Source: Mesorhizobium sp. dw_380
Lineage (GTDB): Bacteria; Pseudomonadota; Alphaproteobacteria; Rhizobiales; Rhizobiaceae
DNA length: 34,033 nt
Direction of reading: 5' to 3'
Assembly (NCBI RefSeq): GCF_018588885.1
Contig: NZ_JAFFIW010000053.1
Span: 1-34,033, forward strand
Shown: positions 1 through 8,517 of the stretch, piece by piece
Position numbering within the stretch: the stretch's first letter is position 1
Layout of the letters: each line of letters opens with the position of its first letter
Translations under genes and position numbers: made by a program
Notes under the pieces: model-generated
What the model saw: the letters and a program-made list of their open reading frames with translations, nothing else
What the model was told of the DNA's origin: nothing
Database searches by the model: none

Positions 1-121
1 ACTGATCTCGCCGATCATCTACGCGCTGCCGATCCAGATGCTGGCCTATTTCGCCGCCGTGTTCATGGGCACCGATGTCGACCAGCCGCGCAATCTGGCG
101 AAATCGGTGACGGTGGAATAG
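1..121 (+). CDS. glmS: GlmS C-terminal end (partial)
   Basis: This is the last 39 codons of glutamine--fructose-6-phosphate aminotransferase (isomerizing), which makes glucosamine-6-phosphate for peptidoglycan and lipopolysaccharide. The frame starts at base 2 and runs to a TAG at 119-121; the rest of the gene lies upstream of the window. Two features identify it: the segment PIQMLAYFAA, typical of the last helix of the second SIS (isomerase) domain, and the end DVDQPRNLAKSVTVE, the near-invariant GlmS C-terminus whose tail closes over the active site. Only about 40 residues are visible, but this tail is very distinctive. The 94 bp to the next gene hold an AT-rich patch around 137-160 that could contain a promoter; I cannot define one. 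Confidence 0.93.
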   Translation, partial: LISPIIYALPIQMLAYFAAVFMGTDVDQPRNLAKSVTVE

Positions 122-215
122 GCGCTTTTAGACAGGCTTCTTTTTAAAAACTTCGTAGTTCCAAACGGTCTCGCTGTTCACTAATCTCGCGCTGCAACCC
201 GCGCTCCGGTGAACC

Positions 216-968
216 ATGTCCGATGCTTCGAAGACCTCCGGCATGACCCGGCTGAGGAACTATTTCCTCACAGGCTTCATCGTCTGCGCACCGCTGGCGA
301 TCACCGCCTATATCGCCTGGTCATTCATCGGCTGGGTCGATTCCTGGGTAAAACCCTATATTCCGGCGCGCTACAGCCCGGATACCTATCTGCCTTTCCC
401 GGTGCCGGGATTCGGGCTGATCGTCGCGCTGATCCTGGTCACGCTGATCGGTTTTCTCACCGCCAACATCGTCGGCCGTGCCATTGTCGGTTTCGGCGAA
501 CGCCTGCTTGGCCGCATGCCCCTGGTGCGCGGCATCTACGGCTCGCTGAAGCAGATTTTCGAGACCGTGCTGTCGAACAAGGGCGACATGTTCCGGCAGG
601 TCGGGCTGGTCGAATATCCGCGCAAAGGTGTGTGGTCGCTGGTGTTCGTCGCCAACGAGAAGGAAACCGAGATCAATGAGAAGCTCGACAACGAAAGCGA
701 CCCGCTGATCGCCGTGTTCATGCCTTGCACGCCCAATCCGACCACCGGCTTCCTGATGTACGTGCCGAAGTCGGACATCGTGCTGCTCGACATGACGATC
801 GAGGACGGCGCCAAGCTGATCGTGTCGGCCGGACTGGTGGCGCCCGAAGTGAAGACGAAGTTGCTGACGCTGAATGGCGAGCCGATCAACGGAACCCTCG
901 CCAATCCGCCGCTAGGGGCTCATCCGGCGCGCAGGAGCCGCACGGCCTCGTCGCGGCCGAACAAGTAG
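216..968 (+). CDS. DUF502 family membrane protein
   Basis: A 250-residue inner-membrane protein of the DUF502 family, whose function is not established. Two hydrophobic segments are visible, about residues 16-40 and 65-90. They are followed by the family's soluble region with the typical GRMPLVRGIYGSLKQ, VFMPCTPNPTTGF and LDMTIEDGAKLIVSAG stretches. The order glmS - DUF502 - recG is common in Rhizobiales. The ATG at 216 has only a weak purine-rich region before it, but it gives the expected N-terminus. The last 16 codons overlap the 3' end of convergent recG by 49 bp. The tail after LANPPL is Arg/Ser/Pro-rich and does not look like the conserved family core, so the original stop may have been lost. 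The family call is firm; the role is unknown. Confidence 0.9.
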   Translation: MSDASKTSGMTRLRNYFLTGFIVCAPLAITAYIAWSFIGWVDSWVKPYIPARYSPDTYLPFPVPGFGLIVALILVTLIGFLTANIVGRAIVGFGERLLGRMPLVRGIYGSLKQIFETVLSNKGDMFRQVGLVEYPRKGVWSLVFVANEKETEINEKLDNESDPLIAVFMPCTPNPTTGFLMYVPKSDIVLLDMTIEDGAKLIVSAGLVAPEVKTKLLTLNGEPINGTLANPPLGAHPARRSRTASSRPNK

Positions 969-3028
969 AGCAGCAGGCGCAGCGCCTCGCCCCGGTTGGA
1001 CTGCAGCTCCGGGTCGCGCGACAGGATCAGCCTGGCGTCATCACGGGCGGCCTCCAGCAAGTCGGCATGCGCTTCGATGCGCGCCACCTGGAAACCCGGC
1101 GTGCCGGATTGGCGGGTGCCCAACAGCTCGCCTTCGCCACGCAGCTTCAGGTCTTCCTCGGCGATCAGGAAACCGTCCTCGGTCTCACGCATCACCGACA
1201 GCCGGCGTTTTGCGGTCTCGCCAAGCGGGTCCTTGTAGAGGAGCACGCAGGAGGATGGTTTTTCGCCACGCCCAACCCGGCCGCGCAACTGGTGCAATTG
1301 AGCCAGGCCAAAGCGCTCGGCATGCTCGATGACCATGACGGTGGCGTCGGGAACGTCGACGCCGACCTCGATGACCGTGGTGGCGACCAGGATGCGCGTC
1401 TCGCCCTGCTTGAACGCGCGCATCGCCTCGTCCTTGTCGGCGCCCTTCATGCGGCCGTGGACAAGGCCGATGCGGTCGCCGAACAAGGGTTTCAGCGAAG
1501 CAAAGCGGTCCTCGGCCGACATCAGCTTGATCTCTTCGGATTCCTCGACCAGCGGACAGATCCAGTAGATCTTCTGGCCGCCGGCGACGGCTTCGACCAT
1601 GCGGCCAACCAGCTCGTCGAGCCGCTCCAGCGGCAGCGTAACGGTGCGGATCGGCTGGCGGCCGGCCGGCTTTTCCGTCAGCTTGGAGACATCCATGTCG
1701 CCGAAAGCAGTCAGCACCAGAGTGCGCGGGATGGGTGTGGCCGTCATCACCAGCATGTCTGGCGCGTCGCCCTTGGCGGTGATGGCAAGCCGCTGGTGGA
1801 CGCCGAAGCGATGCTGCTCGTCGATGACGGCCAGAACCAGATCGTGGAAGGTCACCGTCTCCTGGAACAGCGCGTGGGTGCCGACGACGATGTCGATCTC
1901 GCCGCTTGCGAGACCAGCCAGCGTGTCGGTTCGCTCGCGGCCCTTTTCGCGGCCGGTCAGGATGGCGATGCGCAGCCCGACCTTGGCGGCGAGCGGCGAG
2001 ATGGTCGCCAGATGCTGGCGCGCCAGGATCTCGGTCGGCGCCATCAATGCCGCCTGTCCGCCGGCCTCGACAGCGCGCGCCATGGCAAGCAGCGCGACCA
2101 CCGTCTTGCCGGAACCGACATCGCCCTGCAGCAGCCGCAGCATGCGCTCGGGGTCGGCGAGGTCGGCATTGATTTCGGCGAGCGCGAATTCCTGGCTGGG
2201 GGTAAGCACATAAGGAAGGGCGGCGCGCAGCTTCTCAACGATGCTGCCGTCGCCGACCAGGGGACGGCCGGACAGGCGGCGGATTTTCGTGCGCACCAGC
2301 GCCAGCGAAACCTGGCCTGCCAGCAATTCGTCATAGGCGAGGCGCCGCCACGCGGCGCCATCAATGGAAACGTCGATCGGGTCGGCCGGATTGTGGATGC
2401 GGCCGAGCGCGTCGCCAAAGGTGGGAAAGGTATGCCGGCGCATGAAGGCGCCATCCTGCCATTCCGGCAATTCCGGCAAGCGCGCCAGTGCCTGGCCGAT
2501 CGCCCGGCGCAGCACCTTGCCCGAGAGCCCGGCGGTGAGAGGATAGACAGGCTCGACCAGCGGCAGGTTCTCCGCCTCGCTGGCCAGCGCGATGTGGTCG
2601 GGGTGGACCATGGTCGGGCGGCCGTTGAACCATTCCATACGGCCCGAGACCACGACATGCTCGCCCACGGGCATTGCCTTTTCGAGATAGGCGGCGTGCG
2701 CATGGAAAAAGGTCAAGCCGATTTCGCCGGTATCGTCATGGGCATAGACCCGGTAGGGCACCGATCTGTTGCCGCGCGGCGGCGGCTGGTGGCGGTCGAT
2801 GCGCACCTCGAGGGTGACGATCGCGCCTTCGGCGGCAAGCGCGATGCCGGGCCGGTTGCGGCGGTCGATGACGGTGTGCGGCAACACGAACAAAAGATCG
2901 CCGGCGCGCGCCGCGCGGTCGCCGAGATCGGCTGCAACAACCTTCTCGATCAGCCCGCCAACCTTCGGCCCGACGCCGCCAAGCGAGGTGATTGGGACAA
3001 ACAAGGGATCGAGGATGGAAGGACGCAT
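920..3028 (-). CDS. recG: ATP-dependent DNA helicase RecG
   Basis: RecG remodels stalled replication forks, branch-migrates Holliday junctions and unwinds R- and D-loops. At 702 residues it is of normal length. The N-terminal third is the wedge/OB domain (roughly residues 60-160), which contacts the DNA branch point. The superfamily 2 helicase core follows: Walker A GDVGSGKT at 302-309, DEQH box at 403-406, TATPIPRT at 429-436, and the motif VI region QLHQLRGRVGR at 577-587. Walker A, the DEQH box and the TATPIPRT and RGRVGR motifs are intact. It is divergent from sdhE/mfd with about 90 bp between starts, and convergent with DUF502, overlapping it by 49 bp. A 7-bp inverted repeat, TGTCAGC (3031-3037) and GCTGACA (3064-3070), lies just upstream of its start; its significance is unknown. 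Confidence 0.97.
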   Translation of the reverse strand: MRPSILDPLFVPITSLGGVGPKVGGLIEKVVAADLGDRAARAGDLLFVLPHTVIDRRNRPGIALAAEGAIVTLEVRIDRHQPPPRGNRSVPYRVYAHDDTGEIGLTFFHAHAAYLEKAMPVGEHVVVSGRMEWFNGRPTMVHPDHIALASEAENLPLVEPVYPLTAGLSGKVLRRAIGQALARLPELPEWQDGAFMRRHTFPTFGDALGRIHNPADPIDVSIDGAAWRRLAYDELLAGQVSLALVRTKIRRLSGRPLVGDGSIVEKLRAALPYVLTPSQEFALAEINADLADPERMLRLLQGDVGSGKTVVALLAMARAVEAGGQAALMAPTEILARQHLATISPLAAKVGLRIAILTGREKGRERTDTLAGLASGEIDIVVGTHALFQETVTFHDLVLAVIDEQHRFGVHQRLAITAKGDAPDMLVMTATPIPRTLVLTAFGDMDVSKLTEKPAGRQPIRTVTLPLERLDELVGRMVEAVAGGQKIYWICPLVEESEEIKLMSAEDRFASLKPLFGDRIGLVHGRMKGADKDEAMRAFKQGETRILVATTVIEVGVDVPDATVMVIEHAERFGLAQLHQLRGRVGRGEKPSSCVLLYKDPLGETAKRRLSVMRETEDGFLIAEEDLKLRGEGELLGTRQSGTPGFQVARIEAHADLLEAARDDARLILSRDPELQSNRGEALRLLLYLFGRDEAVRLLRAG

Positions 3029-3120
3029 GATGTCAGCTTATGTCGCGACGGCCTCAGCGCAAGGCTGACAGCCCCTTCTATCCACGCTATATGCGCCGCA
3101 GCAAGCGAGGATGCGGCACA

Positions 3121-3408
3121 ATGACCGGAACGAAACGATCAAGCGAGGGGCTGGACGCCCACCGCCGCAAGCTGTTGTTCCGCTCCTGGCATCGCGGCAT
3201 GCGTGAGATGGATCTGATCCTCGGCACCTTCGCCGATGCCGAGATCGGTGCCTTGACCGCCGAGGAAATCGACCAATATGAAAGGCTCCTCGACATTCCC
3301 GACACCGAATTCCTGCCGCTGATCACCGGCGAACGCCCCGTTCCGGCGAATATCGATTGTGCCGTCCTGCAAAAAATCCTGGCGTCCCGCCGGACCATGA
3401 CTTTCTGA
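3121..3408 (+). CDS. sdhE: FAD assembly factor SdhE (DUF339)
   Basis: SdhE promotes covalent attachment of FAD to the flavoprotein subunit of succinate dehydrogenase. The protein has 95 residues, normal for the family, and carries the signature RGxxE as R25-G-M-R-E29 in WHRGMREMDLILGTF. I chose the ATG at 3121 because a purine-rich AGCGAGGA lies upstream and because the in-frame extension to 3040 adds 27 Arg-rich residues unlike the family. It lies only 13 bp upstream of mfd and is probably co-transcribed with it. This recG | sdhE-mfd arrangement is common in Rhizobiales, although SdhE has no known link to repair. Confidence 0.93.
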   Translation: MTGTKRSSEGLDAHRRKLLFRSWHRGMREMDLILGTFADAEIGALTAEEIDQYERLLDIPDTEFLPLITGERPVPANIDCAVLQKILASRRTMTF

Positions 3409-3421
3409 AAAATGTGATTTG

Positions 3422-6400
3422 ATGAGCCTCATACCCAACATTGGTCTGCCGAAAGGCCGTGCCGGCCAGTTCATCGTCGACGGTGTCGCCGACGGCTACG
3501 AAGCCTTCGCGCTGGTGCAGGCGGCCCTCGAGATCGCGCCCGACAAGCCCGTATTGTTCGTGGCGCGCGACGGCCAGCGCCTGCCGGCGATCATCGAGGC
3601 GTTGTCCTTCGCGGCCCCCGGCCTGCCGGTGTTGGAGCTGCCGGCCTGGGATTGCTTGCCCTACGACCGGGTTTCGCCCGGTTCCGATGCCGCCGCCAAG
3701 CGCCTCGACGCGCTGACCGCGATGATTGCGCTGGCGAAGAAACCCCACCGCGCGGTCATCCTCACCACCGCCAATGCGCTGCTGCAGCGCATTCCGCCGG
3801 CCGACCTTGTCGAGGCGCAGACCTTCCACGCGAGGCCCGGCAACCAGATCGACATGAACGCGCTGGTGTCGCGGCTGGAAACGTCGGGTTTCGAGCGCGT
3901 GCCGACGGTGCGCGGCATTGGTGAGTTCGCAGTGCGAGGCGGCATTCTCGACCTGTTCGCGCCGGGCTGGACCGAGGCGCTGAGGCTCGATTTCTTCGGC
4001 GATACGCTGGAATCGATCCGCGTCTTCGACGCCGCCACGCAGCGCACCACCGGCCAGCGCAAGTCGATGGCGCTGCAGGCGATGAGCGAAGTGGCGCTGA
4101 CGGCCGAAACCATCAGCCGCTTCCGGCGCGCCTATATCGAAGCCTTTGGCGCTCCCCAGCGCGACGACGGCCTTTACGCGGCGGTCAGCGAGGGCAGGCG
4201 CTTCGCTGGCATGGAGCACTGGCTGCCGTTCTTCTACGAACGGCTGGAGACCGTGTTCGACTATTTGCCCGACGCGCCCGTCGTCTTCGATCATCTGGCG
4301 CATGAAGCGCTTGCCGAGCGTCACACGCTGATCCTCGACCATTATGAGGCGCGGAAAAAGCAGGCTGACGCCGCATTGAAGGATGCCGTGCCCTACAAGC
4401 CGGTCGCGCCCGATCTGCTTTATCTGTCGCCGGAAAACCTGATCGCCTCGCTCGGGCCGCGTGAAGCGATCGATTTCACGCCCTTCGACGCGCCCGATGC
4501 CGGCGCGAAAAAGGTCTATCACGCCGGCTCGCGCCATGGCCGCAGCTTCGTCGAGGAGCGCGCCGATCCCAACGTCAATGTCTTCGATATCGTCGTCAGG
4601 CATATCGCCGACGAGCGCGCGTCACGTCGCCGCGTCATCATCGCGGGCTGGACTGAAGGTTCGCTCGACCGGCTTGGCCAGATCCTGGCCGAGCACCATC
4701 TCGGCAATCTCAAGCAGGTCGAGACGTTGGCGGAAGCGGATCAGCTCGAGCCGGGGCAGGCGGCATTGGCCGTGCTGCCCTTGGAATCCGGCTTCGAGAC
4801 CGAAAAACTGGTCGTTGTCGCCGAACAGGATATTTTGGGCGATAGGCTGATCCGGCGCTCGAAGCGCAAGAAGCGCCCTTCCGACTTCATCGCCGAAGCC
4901 TCGGCTCTGTCGGCCGGCGACATCGTTGTTCACGCCGACCATGGCATTGGCCGCTTCATCGGCCTGCGCACGATCGAAGCGGTCGGCGCGCCGCATGACT
5001 GCCTGGAAATCCACTATTCCGGCGACGACCGGCTGTTCCTGCCGGTGGAAAACATCGAGCTTCTGTCGCGTTACGGCTCGGACTCTGCCGAAGCGACGCT
5101 GGACAAGCTTGGCGGCGGCGCCTGGCAGTCGCGCAAGGCAAAGCTGAAGCGGCGCCTGCTTGACATGGCCGGGCAGTTGATCCGCATCGCCGCCGAGCGG
5201 CAGATGCGGGCAGCACCTGCGCTGGTGCCGGCCGAGGGCCTCTATGACGAATTCTCGGCTCGTTTCCCCTACGAGGAGACCGACGACCAGCAGACGGCGA
5301 TCGACTCGGTGCGCGACGACCTCGGCGCCGGCAAGCCGATGGACCGGCTGATCTGCGGCGACGTCGGCTTCGGCAAGACCGAAGTGGCGTTGCGTGCCGC
5401 CTTCATCGCGGCGATGGAAGGATTTCAGGTCGCCGTGGTGGTGCCGACGACGCTGTTGTCGCGGCAGCACTTCAAGACGTTTTCGCAGCGCTTTTCTGGC
5501 CTGCCGATCCGTGTCGCCCAGGCCTCGCGGCTGGTCGGCGCCAAGGAACTGGCCGAGACCAAGAAGGCCCTGACCGAAGGTCAGGTCGACATCGTCGTCG
5601 GCACCCATGCGCTGCTCGGATCGTCGATCTCGTTCAAGAATCTCGGCCTGCTGATCATTGACGAGGAGCAGCATTTCGGCGTCAAGCACAAGGAACGGCT
5701 GAAGGATTTGAAGACGGACGTCCATGTGCTGACGCTGTCGGCGACGCCGATCCCGCGCACGCTGCAACTGGCGCTCACGGGCGTGCGCGAATTGTCGCTG
5801 ATGGCCACGCCGCCGGTCGACCGCATGGCGGTGCGCACCTTCATCTCGCCCTTCGATCCGCTCGTCATCCGTGAGACGCTGCTGCGCGAACGCTATCGCG
5901 GCGGGCATTCTTTCTATGTGGTTCCGCGCATCAATGATCTCTCGGAAATCCATGATTTCCTCAGGGAATCCGTACCTGAGCTGAAAGTTGCGGTGGCGCA
6001 TGGCCAGATGCCGCCAGGCGAACTCGACGACATCATGAATGCCTTCTATGACGGCCAGTACGATGTGCTGTTGTCGACGACCATCGTCGAATCCGGCCTC
6101 GACATCCCGACCGCCAACACGCTGATCATCCACCGCGCCGACATGTTCGGCCTGTCGCAGCTCTACCAGCTGCGCGGCCGTGTCGGCCGCTCGAAGGTGC
6201 GCGCCTATGCGCTGTTCACGCTTCCGGCCAATCGCAAGCTGACCGACACGGCCGAGCGCCGGCTGAAGGTGCTGCAGTCGCTCGACACGCTGGGCGCCGG
6301 CTTCCAGCTTGCCAGCCACGATCTTGATATCAGGGGCGCCGGCAATCTTCTCGGCGAGGAGCAGTCCGGCCATATCAAGGAGGTCGGTTTCGAACTCTAC

Positions 6401-6919
6401 CAGCAGATGCTGGAGGAGGCGGTGGCAGAGGTGAAGGATTCCGGCGAGGTCCAGGACGGCGGCTGGTCGCCGCAGATCGCCGTCGGCACAGCGGTGATGA
6501 TCCCGGAAAGCTATGTGCCCGACCTGCAGCTCAGACTGGCGCTCTACCGCCGTCTCGGCGATCTCGAAAGCACCGAGGAGATCGATGCGTTCGGCGCCGA
6601 GTTGATCGACCGTTTCGGCCCGCTGCCGGACGAGGTGAAGCATCTCTTGAAGATCGTCTTCATCAAGGCGCTCTGCCGCAGGGCCAATGTCGAGAAGCTC
6701 GATGCAGGGCCAAAGGGCGTCGTCATCCATTTCCGCAAGCGCGAGTTCTCCAACCCGGTCGGCCTGGTCAAGTTCATCGGCGAGCAGGGGTCACTGGCCA
6801 AGATCAGGCCGGATCACAGTGTTGTCTTCAGCCGCGACTGGCCGACGGCGGAGAAACGGCTGGCGGGTTCGGCGGTGGTGATGACACAGCTGGCGCGGCT
6901 GGTGGAGAAGGCGGCTTAG
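3422..6919 (+). CDS. mfd: Transcription-repair coupling factor Mfd
   Basis: Mfd releases RNA polymerase stalled at DNA lesions and recruits UvrA for strand-specific excision repair. The 1165-residue product has the full domain series. The N-terminal UvrB-like region includes VRGIGEFAVRGGILDLF. A CarD-like RNA polymerase interaction domain covers roughly residues 490-570 (DIVVHADHGIGRFIGL and onward). The RecG-like translocase has Walker A GDVGFGKT at 646-653, DEEQ at 747-750, SATPIPRT and QLRGRVGR at 916-923. A C-terminal TRCF domain ends the protein. The ATG at 3422 is used; an in-frame TTG lies directly before it. The ribosome binding site is weak, which fits translational coupling to sdhE 13 bp upstream. 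Confidence 0.97.
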   Translation: MSLIPNIGLPKGRAGQFIVDGVADGYEAFALVQAALEIAPDKPVLFVARDGQRLPAIIEALSFAAPGLPVLELPAWDCLPYDRVSPGSDAAAKRLDALTAMIALAKKPHRAVILTTANALLQRIPPADLVEAQTFHARPGNQIDMNALVSRLETSGFERVPTVRGIGEFAVRGGILDLFAPGWTEALRLDFFGDTLESIRVFDAATQRTTGQRKSMALQAMSEVALTAETISRFRRAYIEAFGAPQRDDGLYAAVSEGRRFAGMEHWLPFFYERLETVFDYLPDAPVVFDHLAHEALAERHTLILDHYEARKKQADAALKDAVPYKPVAPDLLYLSPENLIASLGPREAIDFTPFDAPDAGAKKVYHAGSRHGRSFVEERADPNVNVFDIVVRHIADERASRRRVIIAGWTEGSLDRLGQILAEHHLGNLKQVETLAEADQLEPGQAALAVLPLESGFETEKLVVVAEQDILGDRLIRRSKRKKRPSDFIAEASALSAGDIVVHADHGIGRFIGLRTIEAVGAPHDCLEIHYSGDDRLFLPVENIELLSRYGSDSAEATLDKLGGGAWQSRKAKLKRRLLDMAGQLIRIAAERQMRAAPALVPAEGLYDEFSARFPYEETDDQQTAIDSVRDDLGAGKPMDRLICGDVGFGKTEVALRAAFIAAMEGFQVAVVVPTTLLSRQHFKTFSQRFSGLPIRVAQASRLVGAKELAETKKALTEGQVDIVVGTHALLGSSISFKNLGLLIIDEEQHFGVKHKERLKDLKTDVHVLTLSATPIPRTLQLALTGVRELSLMATPPVDRMAVRTFISPFDPLVIRETLLRERYRGGHSFYVVPRINDLSEIHDFLRESVPELKVAVAHGQMPPGELDDIMNAFYDGQYDVLLSTTIVESGLDIPTANTLIIHRADMFGLSQLYQLRGRVGRSKVRAYALFTLPANRKLTDTAERRLKVLQSLDTLGAGFQLASHDLDIRGAGNLLGEEQSGHIKEVGFELYQQMLEEAVAEVKDSGEVQDGGWSPQIAVGTAVMIPESYVPDLQLRLALYRRLGDLESTEEIDAFGAELIDRFGPLPDEVKHLLKIVFIKALCRRANVEKLDAGPKGVVIHFRKREFSNPVGLVKFIGEQGSLAKIRPDHSVVFSRDWPTAEKRLAGSAVVMTQLARLVEKAA

Positions 6920-6920
6920 C

Positions 6921-6942
6921 CGCTGGCCACCATTCGCCAGCG
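6921..6942 (+). terminator. Hairpin after mfd
   Basis: A 7-bp perfect stem, CGCTGGC (6921-6927) and GCCAGCG (6936-6942), with an 8-nt loop starts one base after the mfd stop codon. No T-tract follows, so it may be a weak or Rho-assisted terminator or an RNA 3'-end stabiliser. Confidence 0.4.
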
Positions 6943-6980
6943 CTGAAATTCCGGTCTAGAATAGGAAATCGGCTTCGTGT

Positions 6981-7058
6981 ATGGAGCCGCCACCCCTAGA
7001 GGGGCTGGAAATGGCGGGCGAGGGTGCTCGCCGGAAAGAGCGTTGGGTGCAGCGATGA
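6981..7058 (+). other. Possible leader ORF with hairpin before DAHP synthase
   Basis: A 25-codon frame begins with ATG at 6981 and ends in a TGA (7056-7058) that overlaps the DAHP synthase start as ATGA. This 4-bp overlap is typical of translational coupling. Within it lies a perfect 6-bp stem with a 4-nt loop, GGCGAG (7017-7022) and CTCGCC (7027-7032), ending 22 nt before the downstream ATG. The frame holds one Trp codon and no run of aromatic codons, so classical ribosome-stalling attenuation is not supported. The upstream AGGAAA is about 13 nt from its ATG, which is further than ideal. It could be chance. Confidence 0.25.
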
Positions 7059-8428
7059 CGAAATGGTCGCCGAATTCGTGGAGAGCAAAGCCGATCAAGC
7101 AGGTTCCTGCCTATCCGGACCTTGCCGCGCTGAAGAACACCGAAGCCCAGCTCGCCACCTTTCCGCCGCTGGTTTTTGCCGGCGAAGCGCGCAAGCTGAA
7201 GAAGCAGCTGGCGGCCGTCGCCGCCGGTGAGGCTTTCCTTCTCCAGGGCGGCGACTGCGCCGAGAGTTTTGCCGAACACGGCGCCGACAACATCCGCGAT
7301 TTCTTCCGCGTGTTCCTGCAGATGTCGGTCGTGCTGACCTTCGCCGGTGCGCAGCCGGTGGTGAAGGTCGGCCGCGTTGCCGGCCAATTCGCCAAGCCGC
7401 GCTCGTCCGACAACGAGACCAAGGGCGAGGTGACGTTGCCGAGCTATCGCGGCGATATCATCAACGGCATCGAATTCGACCCGAAGTCGCGCATTCCCGA
7501 TCCCGCCCGCCAGGAAATGGCATACCGCCAGTCGGCGGCGACGCTCAACCTTCTGCGCGCTTTCGCGCAGGGCGGCTATGCCAGCTTGGAGAATGTGCAT
7601 AGCTGGATGCTCGGCTTCGTCTCCGACAGCCCACAGGGCGAGAAATACGAGTCGCTCGCCAATCGCATCACCGAGACGATGGATTTCATGAAGGCCGTCG
7701 GCATCACCTCGGAAACCAATTTCGCGCTGCGCGAGACCGATTTCTACACCAGCCACGAAGCGCTGCTGCTCGGCTACGAGGAGGCGCTGACCCGTGTCGA
7801 TTCGACCTCGGGCGACTGGTACGCCACGTCGGGCCACATGATCTGGATCGGCGACCGCACGCGCCAGCCCGACCATGCGCATGTCGAATATTGCCGCGGC
7901 ATCAAGAACCCGCTCGGCCTGAAATGCGGCCCGTCGCTGACGCCGGACGGCCTGCTGGAGCTGATCGACCTGCTCAATCCCGAGAACGAGCCGGGACGGC
8001 TGACGCTGATCGCGCGCTTCGGCTCCGACAAGGTCGCCGACCATCTGCCCAAGCTGGTGCGCGCGGTGCAAAAGGAAGGCCGCAGCGTGGTGTGGTCGTC
8101 GGACCCCATGCACGGCAACACCATCGAGGCCGCCGGCTACAAGACGCGGCCGTTCGACCGTATCCTGAAGGAGGTGCAGACCTTCTTCGAGGTGCATCGC
8201 GCCGAAGGCACGCATCCGGGCGGCATCCATGTCGAGATGACCGGCAAGAACGTCACCGAATGCACCGGTGGTGCGCGCGCCATCACGGCCGAGGAATTGC
8301 AGGACCGCTACCACACCCATTGCGATCCGCGCCTCAACGCCGACCAGGCGATCGAACTGGCCTTCCTGGTGTCGGACCTGCTGAAGAAAAGCCATCCGGT
8401 GCAGCACAAGCAGGTCGCCAACGGCTGA
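7055..8428 (+). CDS. aroG: Class II 3-deoxy-7-phosphoheptulonate synthase
   Basis: This enzyme condenses phosphoenolpyruvate with erythrose-4-phosphate to form DAHP, the first committed step of the shikimate pathway to aromatic amino acids. The 457-residue length and sequence are those of the class II (plant/mycobacterial-type) enzyme, not AroFGH of Escherichia coli. The four metal ligands expected from the family are visible: C68 in LLQGGDCAESF, H353 in DPMHGNT, E394 in HVEMTG and D424 in HCDPRLN. I chose the ATG at 7055 because MTKWSPNSWRAKPIKQVP is the typical N-terminus; the upstream in-frame extension is low-complexity. The symbol for class II enzymes varies between genomes. A strong terminator follows. 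Confidence 0.95.
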   Translation: MTKWSPNSWRAKPIKQVPAYPDLAALKNTEAQLATFPPLVFAGEARKLKKQLAAVAAGEAFLLQGGDCAESFAEHGADNIRDFFRVFLQMSVVLTFAGAQPVVKVGRVAGQFAKPRSSDNETKGEVTLPSYRGDIINGIEFDPKSRIPDPARQEMAYRQSAATLNLLRAFAQGGYASLENVHSWMLGFVSDSPQGEKYESLANRITETMDFMKAVGITSETNFALRETDFYTSHEALLLGYEEALTRVDSTSGDWYATSGHMIWIGDRTRQPDHAHVEYCRGIKNPLGLKCGPSLTPDGLLELIDLLNPENEPGRLTLIARFGSDKVADHLPKLVRAVQKEGRSVVWSSDPMHGNTIEAAGYKTRPFDRILKEVQTFFEVHRAEGTHPGGIHVEMTGKNVTECTGGARAITAEELQDRYHTHCDPRLNADQAIELAFLVSDLLKKSHPVQHKQVANG

Positions 8429-8457
8429 TTTTTCGCCGCGGTCCGAACGAATCCGTG

Positions 8458-8487
8458 AAAGGCGCCTGAGAAATTCGGCGCCTTTTT
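8458..8487. terminator. Rho-independent terminator
   Basis: The arms GGCGCC (8461-8466) and GGCGCC (8477-8482) form a perfect stem, extended by AAA/TTT pairs, around a 10-nt loop, and are followed directly by TTTTT. An A-run on the other side means it can also serve the convergent diguanylate cyclase gene ending at 8518. Confidence 0.85.
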
Positions 8488-8517
8488 CGTTTAAGCTATC
8501 GGCAAGAACCGAAGGGC

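Noticed and set aside
3031..3070. LexA (SOS) box near recG/sdhE/mfd
   Set aside because: The alphaproteobacterial GTTC-N7-GTTC pattern is not present; only an unrelated 7-bp inverted repeat was seen.
725..3124. Long open frame (about 800 codons) on the plus strand opposite recG
   Set aside because: It is the antisense shadow of recG in GC-rich DNA, has no recognisable domain, and recG on the other strand has all helicase motifs. Similar long antisense frames opposite mfd, the DAHP synthase, the ABC exporter, malic enzyme and mlaE were dismissed for the same reason.
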